DNA of 64,000 bases from Branchiostoma floridae (lineage: Eukaryota; Chordata; Leptocardii; Amphioxiformes; Branchiostomatidae), in NCBI RefSeq assembly GCF_000003815.2, contig NC_049990.1, positions 9,873,539 to 9,937,538 on the forward strand, read 5' to 3'. The stretch's first letter is position 1, and each line of letters starts with the position of its first letter. Shown one piece after another: positions 55,769-64,000 of this stretch. Under the pieces are notes generated by a model. The model was not told where the DNA came from. It worked only from the letters and a program-made list of their open reading frames with translations, and made no database searches. A program made the position numbers and the translations under genes.

Positions 55769-56310
55769 TTAACATTATCATTATATAGCCTACCCAAACT
55801 TGCAAACTCCTGTATGACGCGTAGATCTCTTGGTACTATACGTGTGGGTTCCGTTGTCGAATTTCTGAAATGAAGGTCAAATGCTCAAGATACCAGAAAG
55901 GCCCACTAAATGTTGCAAAAGACCTAAGAAAGAGTACAATCATTATATCTGCTTGTAGATTAATCTAAAGTGTGTGACAGCATCACAACCTGGATGGTGG
56001 TGAGGGTATACAAAGGTGTCATACTCCCTCTGGGAGTAACTTGGGTTGAGTAAGAGTGAGCAAGGCTCATTAGTGTAAATCAGGGCTTATCCCAGCATCT
56101 GCTGTTCTGTCATTTAGCAGATCCTTGATGCTACTCCAGTAATCTATTCCAGGAATGGCCATTATTTTCGTTTGTCAGTAGCAACAAGATTCTCCTAAAG
56201 GCATTCCATCATTTCGACAGACAAAGATCCGGGGCTGCGCAAAACCCTGGCATAGACCACTCTTTACATTCATGTCACCATCAACAACACACAAGCTTGT
56301 TTCCAAAAGA

Positions 56311-56316
56311 TTTATT
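56311..56316 (-). promoter_or_regulatory. Candidate SPRYD3 polyadenylation signal
   Basis: Minus-strand AATAAA, about 440 bp beyond the SPRYD3 stop (56755). It is the clearest hexamer in the expected range, but there is no transcript evidence. Confidence 0.4.
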
Positions 56317-56754
56317 GCCAATTTATCTCACAGAGAAGTTTCTTCAACAGTCTCAATATCATATCATACATCCATGAACCTGATACATTTTGGCATATCG
56401 TATAAAAACAGAACCATCCTGTCCTGTTTTGTTCATGGCCCCTACAGTTTCCGCCAGGGAAAAAACAACTATTTTGTTCTTAAAATCATGTAGTTCCATC
56501 TACATCTAGAGGTTGTAGCTTTTAAATTCTTACAAACTTTCTAAAGTTCGAAAGCAAAGGAAATGAATATAAATTAAATACTATAGTGTTTTGAAATAAA
56601 CCATGATTGCAAAGCAAAGAAAATGGCATTGTCAAGACAGGAACATTATAGACTGTTGAATAGTTCAAGTGTAAATCAGCAACTGGACACAGGAGTCCGT
56701 ATATGTCCAGGATATTGATTGTCCTCCCCTTTCCTGGGAAACGGAGACATTGTG

Positions 56755-58849
56755 TTATCCCGTGAGGGGTCGTAGGTCAACCCGGACCTTTTCCTCGCTA
56801 CTCAGCATGCCGACCGTGGGAAAGAAGCCGCCCTTTGGGATGCGTACATCTCTCCTACCAAGGCACTTTCCGTTACGAGTGAAGAAGACCTGGAGTTGGA
56901 AAAAAAGTACAGATTATCCAGGCAATTGATTGAGGCTCAGACACTGATGACTACAAATGTATGTAACTATTAAGCATTTAGTTTACAGTTCTCACTCACT
57001 CACTATCCATTGTTTGATTATAGTTCTAGTTTACACAAAGAATTTAACATGAAAATTTTTATTTAAGTGTCTGGTAATGCTCTTCATCTGATTGCTTCAT
57101 AATCATCTAAAACTGTATATATCAATAAGTGGAAAGACAAGTAGAAGGCAAGGCCTTTCTTCAGCTGTTGACATTGTAATGTAAGCATTATGGGTTCATT
57201 CATGTCCTGAATGGAAGATGTGATCTTTCGTTTTCAAAACTTTGAGGCAATGAATCAAGTAAATGTGGCCCCTCATTTATCAACAATAACATTCCACCGA
57301 CCTGGACCTGGATGCCGTTTTCCTCGTCGTGTTGGAACCACTCGTCGTCCTCGCTGTCGCTATCACTGCTGCTGTCATGGCCGCCGTACATATCCACCAG
57401 CTCCTCCAGCTGGTTCTGAGCCTCCTGGGGAAAATATTACACACTTTCCTGGTGAAAACTAATCTGACTAAAATTGACTCCTACTGGTCCTAGAGGCCGG
57501 CCTTACAGTTTCCACCGCATAGGAGGGGGTCATTAACCCCAGCCAGCAAGAGATTGTGTAAACACAGGCTATAACTTTGACATTATTCAAATTCAGGGGT
57601 CAATACACACCTTACCATGGCCTATGGTTATGACATGATAACATTTATCATTTCTGTGTATTTCACCAGTGCAAAGGCCTAGTGAGTTTTCACCTTGCAT
57701 TTGGTACATGTACATTGTAGGTGGTCATCATAACTTAACATCAGATCTAGATCAAGGTACAGACACAGTTTGAATTACATAAATACACAATGTCTGTATG
57801 AACCTTTTTCTTGGGCTGCCCCTGTGGGTCGTCAGGCGAGCTCTTGTCGCTCTCCCCTTCACTGTCCAGGTTATAGTCCCGTGGGAAGATGATACCACAG
57901 CCCATGATGTCTCCTGTGTGACAGCGTGGCCCGAAGGCATCCCCCACACCGCTGCCTACAAAGACCTTACCATCATCTGAGGAGAAAAGCAAAGCACTTT
58001 CAATTTCTGTATTGGTGAGGCCATACCAATCTATTTCCTTGGTTTGGGGCATTGGAAAAACGCCTCAGTGCTGTGGTCATGGATTCTGTTTTAACTTTGT
58101 TGTAACAATCATGCATTTGTGGATACGCACCAGGGCTGAGAGAGCGTGGGTGGTGGGCCCAAGTTTTTGTATTAAACAAATATATATTATTTGCATGTAT
58201 TATATTGATTTTTCTGTGACATACCTGCATGGTAAGCTATAGACCCTTTGTTCCAGCCTGGATGTCTGTGTTTTGGGTAATCCTGGGCATAAAACAAAGT
58301 GTATATGGTTATACATGTACATAGAACAAACATCAGTTACATCCAAGTTTCCTTGCTACAAAACTGAGACCAAACAACCATCACATAACAGAACTGCATT
58401 AGTCATGCAATTATATATAGTTGACTACACTCAGATTAGTAGCAAAATATTTCCCATACTGTCAAACATGCACTAATGACCTCCTCTACATGAGAACCAC
58501 TTGGCCAAAATATGACTTTTTGGTGGTTTCTTATAATACATGTGCTGTATTTCCCACTGACACAAGCATGAAGAATTCTGGCCATGATGACCACCTGTCC
58601 ATGTAGACCAGATACCATTGGCATTGGATTTTGGAGTGATCTTCTTGGGCAGTTTTGACTGTACATGTACATTGTATATCTTAGTGCTTAGACTCATACC
58701 TTTCTTGTGAGGCCGATGGCAATATAACAGTTCTCCCCCGGATCTACTATCTCAATCTCAAAGTAGTGGTGTGTTGGGGTGAGGGGATATCTGGCTTGTG
58801 CCAGCCCCACATCTACAATGCTCTTGCCTTGTCCTGTGTACTCTAGTAT
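56755..58849 (-). CDS. spryd3: SPRYD3 exons 7-11: second SPRY domain and C-terminus
   Basis: Exon 58700-58849: KSIVDVGLAQARYPLTPTHH, then YFEIEIVDPGENCYIAIGL. Exon 58225-58282: DYPKHRHPGWNKGSIAYHA. Exon 57804-57976: DDGKVFVGSGVGDAFGP and GIIFPRDYNLDSEGE. Exon 57302-57424: an acidic insert (DSSSDSDSEDDEW), which replaces the Glu run of the human protein. Exon 56755-56889: VFFTRNGKCLGRRDVRIPKG and VDLRPLTG, then TAA. In exon 57302-57424 a second GT donor 6 nt upstream could give a two-codon variant. Confidence 0.93.
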
Positions 58850-61800
58850 CTGGACAGGGAGAAAAACAATGTGAGATGTTAAGCTCCTCTTTATGAAAAC
58901 AGTGAAGTTAGTTTTGCCTCACATGTGCTCCTATACAAAAACATAAGACTTTACGATAAGACATGATATGATCTGTTAATTTGATTATTTTATAGATTTC
59001 TATTAATACTATTTTCATACGTTTGTGTTGATCTGATTATCTCATGCATTTTAGTTGATAAGATTATTTCATACATTTGTTGATTTGATTATTTCATACA
59101 TCAGTTGATATGATTATTTCATACGTTCCAGTTGATATGATTATTTCATACGTGTCTGGTCAAATAAAAATTTCATACGTTTCTGTTCATATCATTATTC
59201 ATATGTTTCGGTTGACATGACTATTTCACACATTTCTGTTGCTATGACTTTCATACGTTTCTATTGATACAATTGATGACTTGTGTTATGCTTTCTGTAT
59301 TTGCTAGATGGTTCTGTTCTTTGTTTGGGTGAATATAAAAAAAGACTTTATGATATCAATATTAAGTTTACAAAACTATAGGTTTGCTACATCCTAGAAT
59401 TAGAAATATAGACGAGTTGGTCTCTTGCAAATAGCAGTTGGGAAAGGCACAGTCTCCAAAAGATTAACTTGAAAGGTCATCTGTGTTGGTAGAAGACATT
59501 CTGGAGAAGTTGAACTGTAAATTCCAACACAAAAATTGGACTTGCCCAAATGTTTTACTGAACAGCTTTTGTCTATCTACATAATGTGACGTCACAGATG
59601 CAGTAGATTGTTCATTCCTTGACAGTCAAACGTTTGGGTAAGTTCAATTTTCATGTGCAAAATTACAGTTCAACTTTTCCAGAATGTCTCCAAAAGATGT
59701 TAGCGTTATTCCTTACCGCTCCGTTAACGCGAACATCATGAAGTCGTGCCCACTCCTCCTCACAGCTGTCAATCATCATGAGGGAGTCGTCCTCCTGGCA
59801 CCACTCCACCTCCAGCAGCAGCCGCACCACCTCCCCCTCCGAGTGCATCCCCACCGCGGGGAACAGGCCCTCTGGGGGCAGGGGAACCTGGACTGTTCCC
59901 AGCTGTACAACATTGAACACACATTTCAACAAGATGGTAGCACCAAGGTGGTCCATTTTTAACCTTACTGGTGGCACCTATACTGCTCAAGGGTAAAACT
60001 GCATACCGGAATATATAGCTTAGGCCACACCAATTTAATTTCTTGGTTCACGGATTTTTTCATTAAAAATATGGAGCGAGAGGGCGAAATAAAAATAAAA
60101 ATAAAAATTGTAAAATGGTTGGGGTAAAGGTAATGGCTAATCCAAAACATAAAGAAAAAAACTTTTCAGCTTGAAAAAAGTACAAAAACACTATTATTGT
60201 ACAGTAACAGCACCTGTACCCACACTTTAAGGAGCTTATAATATAAAAGGCCAATTTGCTACACCAGAAAGTTGGTGAATGGTTTCATTAATGGTGAAAA
60301 TTTGCTGAGTGGTAATTTTTATTTTTANNNNNNNNNNNNNNNNNNNNNNNNNNNNNNNNNNNNNNNNNNNNNNNNNNNNNNNNNNNNNNNNNNNNNNNNN
60401 NNNNNNNNNNNNNNNNNNNNNNNNNNNNNNNNNNNNNNNNNNNNNNNNNNNNNNNNNNNNNNNNNNNNNNNNNNNNNNNNNNNNNNNNNNNNNNNNNNNN
60501 NNNNNNNNNNNNNNNNNNNNNNNNNNNNNNNNNNNNNNNNNNNNNNNNNNNNNNNNNNNNNNNNNNNNNNNNNNNNNNNNNNNNNGGCTAGTTGAGTAGA
60601 CCAGCCCTGGCTGTATTCTCTCTATACAGCCGAATAAATCAAATCAAATCAAAGAGACACATATGAGTTAGCCTATTGTTATATTAGGCAGGGTTGGACA
60701 AGTTTTCTAAAAATGTAAATTCACTTGTCCTATCGGGCAAGCACATAAAAAATTTACTTGCCCGAACCAATTTTTCACTTGCCCAAACTTCAAATGTCAC
60801 TGTTACAACTAATACAAGTATATTCATTCTCACTTCCAGCAATGGAATTTTCTGTTGACCATTGCTTGACAGTACAATTTATCAAAATTGCACTCAATCA
60901 ATGGAAAAATCTTACTTGCCCCATTGGGCAAGTGGTGTAGGTCATGCACTTGCCCGAACAGCACTTTCACTTGCCCGGGACAATAGGGCTAGTGGACTTG
61001 TCCAACCCTGTTAGGAGGTCTGTACTACTACTAGACTAAGTGTTGATGACTGACCTCCTTCCCGTTGTGTGTGAAAAAAACTGACACTGTAGACGCAGGT
61101 CTCCCATGTGTTCCTTCCTCCTCAAACTTGATGCCACAGCCGAGTCTGTCACCAACAAAGCCCTTGGGACCGAAGGCCCTGCCTTGTCCATTGGCTTTGT
61201 ACAGCCTACAGAAGAAACAACAGAGACTAATTGTGAAACAATGGGTTGAAGGTACAGCCTTCACCATTAGACATAGTTTACATGTTAATCCTCAAAATCA
61301 GAACCATTACATCAAAATATCCTGATGATGGTTAACCATCTTTGAAGCAGAATATCTAAGAAGCAGTAAGGTTTGTAATTAAATTCTTGTTGACATTCTT
61401 CTTTATCTTATACCTTTTGTGTGTAACTAGATTTTTTATCAGGTGCACCAGTACACCGTTATACCTTTTCCCAAAAATGAATTATGAGCTCTATCACGTT
61501 GTTGAGTGTCATCGTTAAATCTATCATTTTAAGCTTACAAAAATACATTTTCATCAGATTTGTGTCAGAAGTTCAGACATGTTTTATACAAAAGTGTCTG
61601 TCTCAACAAGCTGTTCTGGGTTGGAGGGATGGGTACTGGAGACAGCCAACATAAATTCACTCACTTTCCGTCGTCAGCGTGATATCCCACGGAGTCGACA
61701 CCCCAGCCAGGCTGGTGGTCCAGGCGGTAGTTCAGCGGGACCAGACCAATGGCAATCGTTGACAGCAAACCGGAGGGNNNNNNNNNNNNNNNNNNNNNNN

Positions 61801-63017
61801 NNNNNNNNNNNNNNNNNNNNNNNNNNNNNNNNNNNNNNNNNNNNNNNNNNNNNNNNNNNNNNNNNNNNNNNNNNNNNGCAAGGTTACCTCAAAGTAGTTC
61901 CTGTCTGGTGTGATGGGTTGAGATGACACAAACACTCCCACTCTCCAGGCTTCATCTGGATGGTAACTGTGGAAGGAACAAGAACAAAAAATCAATGAAC
62001 ATTTTTTGGTTGTGTCAAGTGTGAATTACCCTCTTATGATTATGTTGACAGAAAAAATGTTTGTGTCTTCTTTCAACATCATTACTAGATAGAGTTTGAA
62101 TACCAGCAGCAATGGGTAGAGTTGTAGTCCTCTGGATGGGATATTGACAAAGAGGTCCCTCTTGAAGAACACAGAACATGTATCATTAAAAGCAAGGGTT
62201 TGTCCCAGTGTGAGACGACCAAACCAACCAGTCCTATGTCTTACACAGTTTGTTGTTTATTACTGCCCATTGCTAGTGCTTACATATTACACAAAATAAA
62301 AACAGTTGAAAATGACAGTTGAACAGACTTTTTTTACAACAGATAACTACAAGGCGTACCTGAGCATATCTCCATCCAGCTGCACTCGTTCATACCGTTC
62401 CCGCCGCGCCTGGCGACGCTCACGGAAGGCCTGACGACGACGAATCACGACTTGGCGGGCCTGAGGCAGCAGCCGCCCAATCAAGTCATCCCTTATATTC
62501 AAGTCTGTGAATGACATAGATGGGAGAATTCAACAAAAGTCCACCGATAGCTACTGATAGTGAATATGAAAATGGTAGATTCTTTATGATCAGAAAATGA
62601 ATTATTAGTTAATTTTTGACATCAAACGTAAAACAGAAAATGTGTATAGTTTCAGTAAACTTCTAACGTCATGGAAACTGATTTCAAATAACGTCACAAT
62701 ATTACCACTAAAATTATTATATTATATCAAGCAACCACTTCTGACAACTTTCAATTCGCCCCCCTCCCACCTTTCGGTTGGCCAGTCTTCAAAACATAAA
62801 CAGTGCGCTATCAACATACCAATCAAATGGTGATTATTGGTGATTTCTAACTTCTTCGCGTTACAGTACACATAATAAAGCTACTATGGAGGAATATCTT
62901 GAGTGGCAAATCGCGAAAATAAATTTGTGTTATTCTTTTTTCCGACTCACCCCGGTCCAGATGACGGGCCTGTACAGGCACAGGAGGCGCGGGAAAAAAT
63001 CGGTTGTCTCTGTTCAT
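56755..63017 (-). CDS. spryd3: SPRYD3, SPRY domain-containing protein 3 (11 exons)
   Basis: Exons: 62951-63017, 62360-62504, 61888-61966, 61665 to about 61780 (enters an N gap), 61055-61205, 59717-59902, 58700-58849, 58225-58282, 57804-57976, 57302-57424, 56755-56889. Visible coding is 1380 nt, about 460 codons, close to the 442-residue human protein. All visible phases agree. There are two SPRY domains separated by the VxxxVGLAQARxPL region. SPRY folds bind proteins; the specific role of SPRYD3 is not established. The match is clear from DDGKVFVGSGVGDAFGPRCH, GDIMGCGIIFPRDYNLDSEG and the C-terminal FFPTVGMLSSEEKVRVDL. The start is supported by an in-frame TAG 12 nt upstream of the ATG. Confidence 0.94.
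58005..58180 (+). repeat. ATACCAATCTATTT family repeat, copy 2
   Basis: GTGAGGCCATACCAATCTAT starts a block that ends near ATTTTGTATT-like sequence with AGAGAGCGTGGG. It is related to 11420-11500 and 60010-60130. Confidence 0.5.
58540..58661 (-). mobile_element. pogo-like terminal fragment, second copy
   Basis: On the minus strand it begins TACAGTCAAAACTGCCCAAG, then GATCACTCCAAAATCC, similar to GATCACTCAAAGGACC at 38125. It continues into GTCTACATGGACAGGTGGTC. Only one end is recognisable. Confidence 0.45.
58975..59275. repeat. Minisatellite with TGATATGATTATTTCATACG units
   Basis: About ten units of roughly 28-32 bp, with GATTATTTCATACG or close variants, becoming more worn to the right. 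It lies in the SPRYD3 intron between exons 58700-58849 and 59717-59902. Confidence 0.75.
59717..61966 (-). CDS. spryd3: SPRYD3 exons 3-6: first SPRY domain, with assembly gap
   Basis: Exon 61888-61966: YHPDEAWRVGVFVSSQPI and RNYFE. The exon starting 61665 gives TIAIGLVPLNYRLDHQPGW and VGYHADDGK; its 5' end lies in the gap 61778-61877, where only a few codons should be missing. Exon 61055-61205: GRAFGPKGFVGDRLGCGIKF and VSVFFTHNGKE. Exon 59717-59902: PEGLFPAVGMHSEGEVVRLL and SLMMIDSCEEEWARLHDVRV. These follow SPRYD3 exactly. A 322 bp transposon (60689-61010) sits 44 bp from the donor of exon 61055-61205. Confidence 0.9.
60010..60130 (+). repeat. ATACCAATCTATTT family repeat, copy 3
   Basis: TTAGGCCACACCAATTTAAT, then TTCTTGGTTCACGG, AGCGAGAGGGCG and an (AAATAA)n run. 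Diverged member of the family at 11420 and 58005. Confidence 0.5.
60328..60585. other. Assembly gap (258 N)
   Basis: Run of N in a SPRYD3 intron. ORFs drawn across it are artefacts. Confidence 0.99.
60586..60655 (+). mobile_element. Retroelement 3' tail
   Basis: A short hairpin CTGTATT...AATACAG type (GGCTGTATTCTCTCTATACAGCC region) is followed by GAATAAATC and an (AAATC)n tail. This is the layout of LINE/SINE ends. The rest is probably in the adjacent gap. Confidence 0.5.
60689..61010. mobile_element. Inverted-terminal-repeat MITE (322 bp)
   Basis: Starts CAGGGTTGGACAAGT and ends ACTTGTCCAACCCTG, a perfect 15 bp inverted repeat. TTAGG lies immediately on both sides (60684-60688 and 61011-61015), so a 5 bp target duplication is possible. 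The subterminal parts have many TCACTTGCCC/CTTGCCCGAAC repeats. No ORF. The terminus is hAT-like, but the flank suggests 5, not 8, bp. Confidence 0.85.
61778..61877. other. Assembly gap (100 N) inside SPRYD3
   Basis: Exactly 100 N, probably a gap of unknown true size. It removes the end of one exon and the short intron before exon 61888-61966. Confidence 0.99.
62360..63017 (-). CDS. spryd3: SPRYD3 exons 1-2: N-terminal basic region
   Basis: Exon 1 (62951-63017): MNRDNRFFPAPPVPVQARHL, donor GGG|GTGAGT. Exon 2 (62360-62504): DLNIRDDLIGRLLPQARQ, then a very Arg-rich helix (RRRQAFRERRQARRERY) and VQLDGDMLR. The end matches the ILVDGDTLSYHG entry to the first SPRY domain in vertebrates. The N-terminal 22 residues are not conserved with what I know of the family. 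Confidence 0.85.
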
Positions 63018-63510
63018 CAGGGGTCCCTACTGCCGACATGGAGGTCACACAGAGATGGCTGCCAACTCTCTACATCAGGGGAAAACTCAAGATATCTGAC
63101 AGAATGAGCTGACCGAAGGAAAAATGAAACTTTGGTGTAAAACAACGACACAAGTTCCTGGTTCTTCCTTCCTGGTTGGGACTTCGTGAGGTCAGATATC
63201 GTCTCGTACCCAGGACACGCCTCTCGTTCCCAATCTCAGAACACACCAAGTGGAATCTGGCATAGGGGTGTTAAAAAATAAGTGTACATTTATCATCGTT
63301 ATGATTTAATATGTCGTACTGGCATTGACGTATACCTTGCATTATTCCTCTTCTTAGCAAAAATCACTAAATATTTTTCCATGGATATTAGAGCCGTGTT
63401 TCCACAAACTCCGGGAAGAGACCAATGCAGTGACGTCATTTGCTTGCACAGACAGTCAGCCATCATCGTCACATGATTCCATTTACTCAGCTCGTAATAG
63501 TCTAACAGTC
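63018..63510. promoter_or_regulatory. Bidirectional promoter between SPRYD3 and a divergent gene
   Basis: 493 bp between two opposed start codons. It contains CG dinucleotides and two TGACGTCA/TGACGT-like sites (near 63325-63330 and 63431-63438; the second reads GTGACGTCAT), CRE-type elements common in housekeeping promoters. It depends on the plus-strand gene being real. Confidence 0.45.
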
Positions 63511-63543
63511 ATGGCTCTGAACATGACTGTGGTCAACCTGAAG
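63511..63543 (+). CDS. Putative first coding exon of a divergent gene (partial)
   Basis: ATGGCTCTGAACATG opens MALNMTVVNLK and then a strong donor, AAG|GTAGGT, at 63544. It is phase 0. The remaining exons would lie beyond the window. I do not recognise the gene from 11 residues. Support is the good start context, the donor and the position head-to-head with SPRYD3. Confidence 0.4.
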
Positions 63544-64000
63544 GTAGGTTTGCTACTGCATGGTGCAGTTTACGATGTTGTAGGGGTTCCCTAGTCGCTG
63601 GTGTGCCTGGAGTCTCAGTAGTTTAACAGTAGACGTTATCGTGAAGTCGCGTTGACATGTTTACTAGGGTGTTGATGTGCTACTGATCGATTGATGGGGA
63701 GGGGGGCCAAATTATTTACATGTGCTGGTGCAATATCCAAGCAGATGTGTTGCTTGTCGCGACTCTGTATGTTTTGCAATGATACATGTTTTATATTGAT
63801 CATCCTCACGTGGTGATGTAGTATGTAAGGAAAGCACAAAATGCTTGAAGGGGTAGCGAAAAAAGCATGGCAAAAGTGGGGTGGGGTCCAGATAATCAAG
63901 GAGCTCCTCTGAATGATATAACCATGTACATGTACTAGTAGTAGTATTACAGTGATAACTTTTTCAGGGTGTCAGGTAAATAACGCTTCATCCTGAAAAC
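63544..64000 (+). other. Intron sequence of the putative divergent gene
   Basis: Nothing recognisable. The 87-codon minus-strand ORF here has no motif. Confidence 0.4.

Larger units (their letters stand above)
54481..56754. other. Intergenic region between FARP 5' end and SPRYD3 3' end
   Basis: Contains the foldback element at 55606-55768 and a candidate SPRYD3 polyadenylation signal at 56311-56316. I see no exon otherwise. Confidence 0.55.

Noticed and set aside
60272-60599. ORFs through the N run, and similarly at 61579-61995
   Set aside because: Unknown bases do not support a reading frame.

Overview
Eukaryotic, intron-rich genomic DNA, most probably from an invertebrate chordate of the amphioxus (Branchiostoma) type. 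The organism call is an inference. It rests on single-copy genes that look like the ancestors of vertebrate families, short exons in long AT-rich introns, a very high density of small DNA transposons and minisatellites, and N gaps typical of a draft assembly. It is not bacterial: there are no operons, and coding sequence appears only as spliced exons with GT/AG boundaries.

Three genes lie head to tail on the minus strand, and I rebuilt each exon by exon with consistent phase. (1) ArfGAP1, 15629 to 2468, 13 coding exons, 480 codons including stop: a Golgi/COPI Arf1 GTPase-activating protein. (2) One FARP1/FARP2-type gene, 54212 to 21026, 28 coding exons, 1461 codons including stop: FERM, FERM-adjacent, DH (RhoGEF) and two PH domains, with a 488-codon linker exon that makes it much longer than the roughly 1045-residue human proteins. 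(3) SPRYD3, 63017 to 56755, 11 recognised exons, one of them cut by an assembly gap: a double SPRY domain protein. A possible fourth gene begins on the plus strand at 63511, sharing a roughly 490 bp bidirectional promoter with SPRYD3.

The rest is intron and intergenic sequence crowded with mobile DNA. There are three hAT-type insertions with perfect 8 bp target duplications (14262-14688, 25487-25920, 49913-50810). There are foldback elements with 9 bp and TTAA duplications (17611-17754, 55606-55768), a 322 bp inverted-terminal-repeat element (60689-61010), a TA-flanked element (11572-11783), tRNA-type SINEs and several LINE tails. The large intron of ArfGAP1 (5124-10870) holds two head-to-tail units that share the same ends but differ inside. 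The longer one carries a 24-unit array in which most 60 bp units hold two 13 bp dyads.

The most interesting points are: the dyad array and its host element; a hammerhead-ribozyme-like foldback with flanking 12 bp repeats (38944-39077); an in-frame 66 bp triplication across a FERM exon and its splice donor (40949-41146); the same promoter-type motif TCTCGCGAGA in unrelated mobile elements; and repeat arrays of 95 and 94 bp period on either side of the last FARP exon. No previously undescribed multi-gene system is evident.
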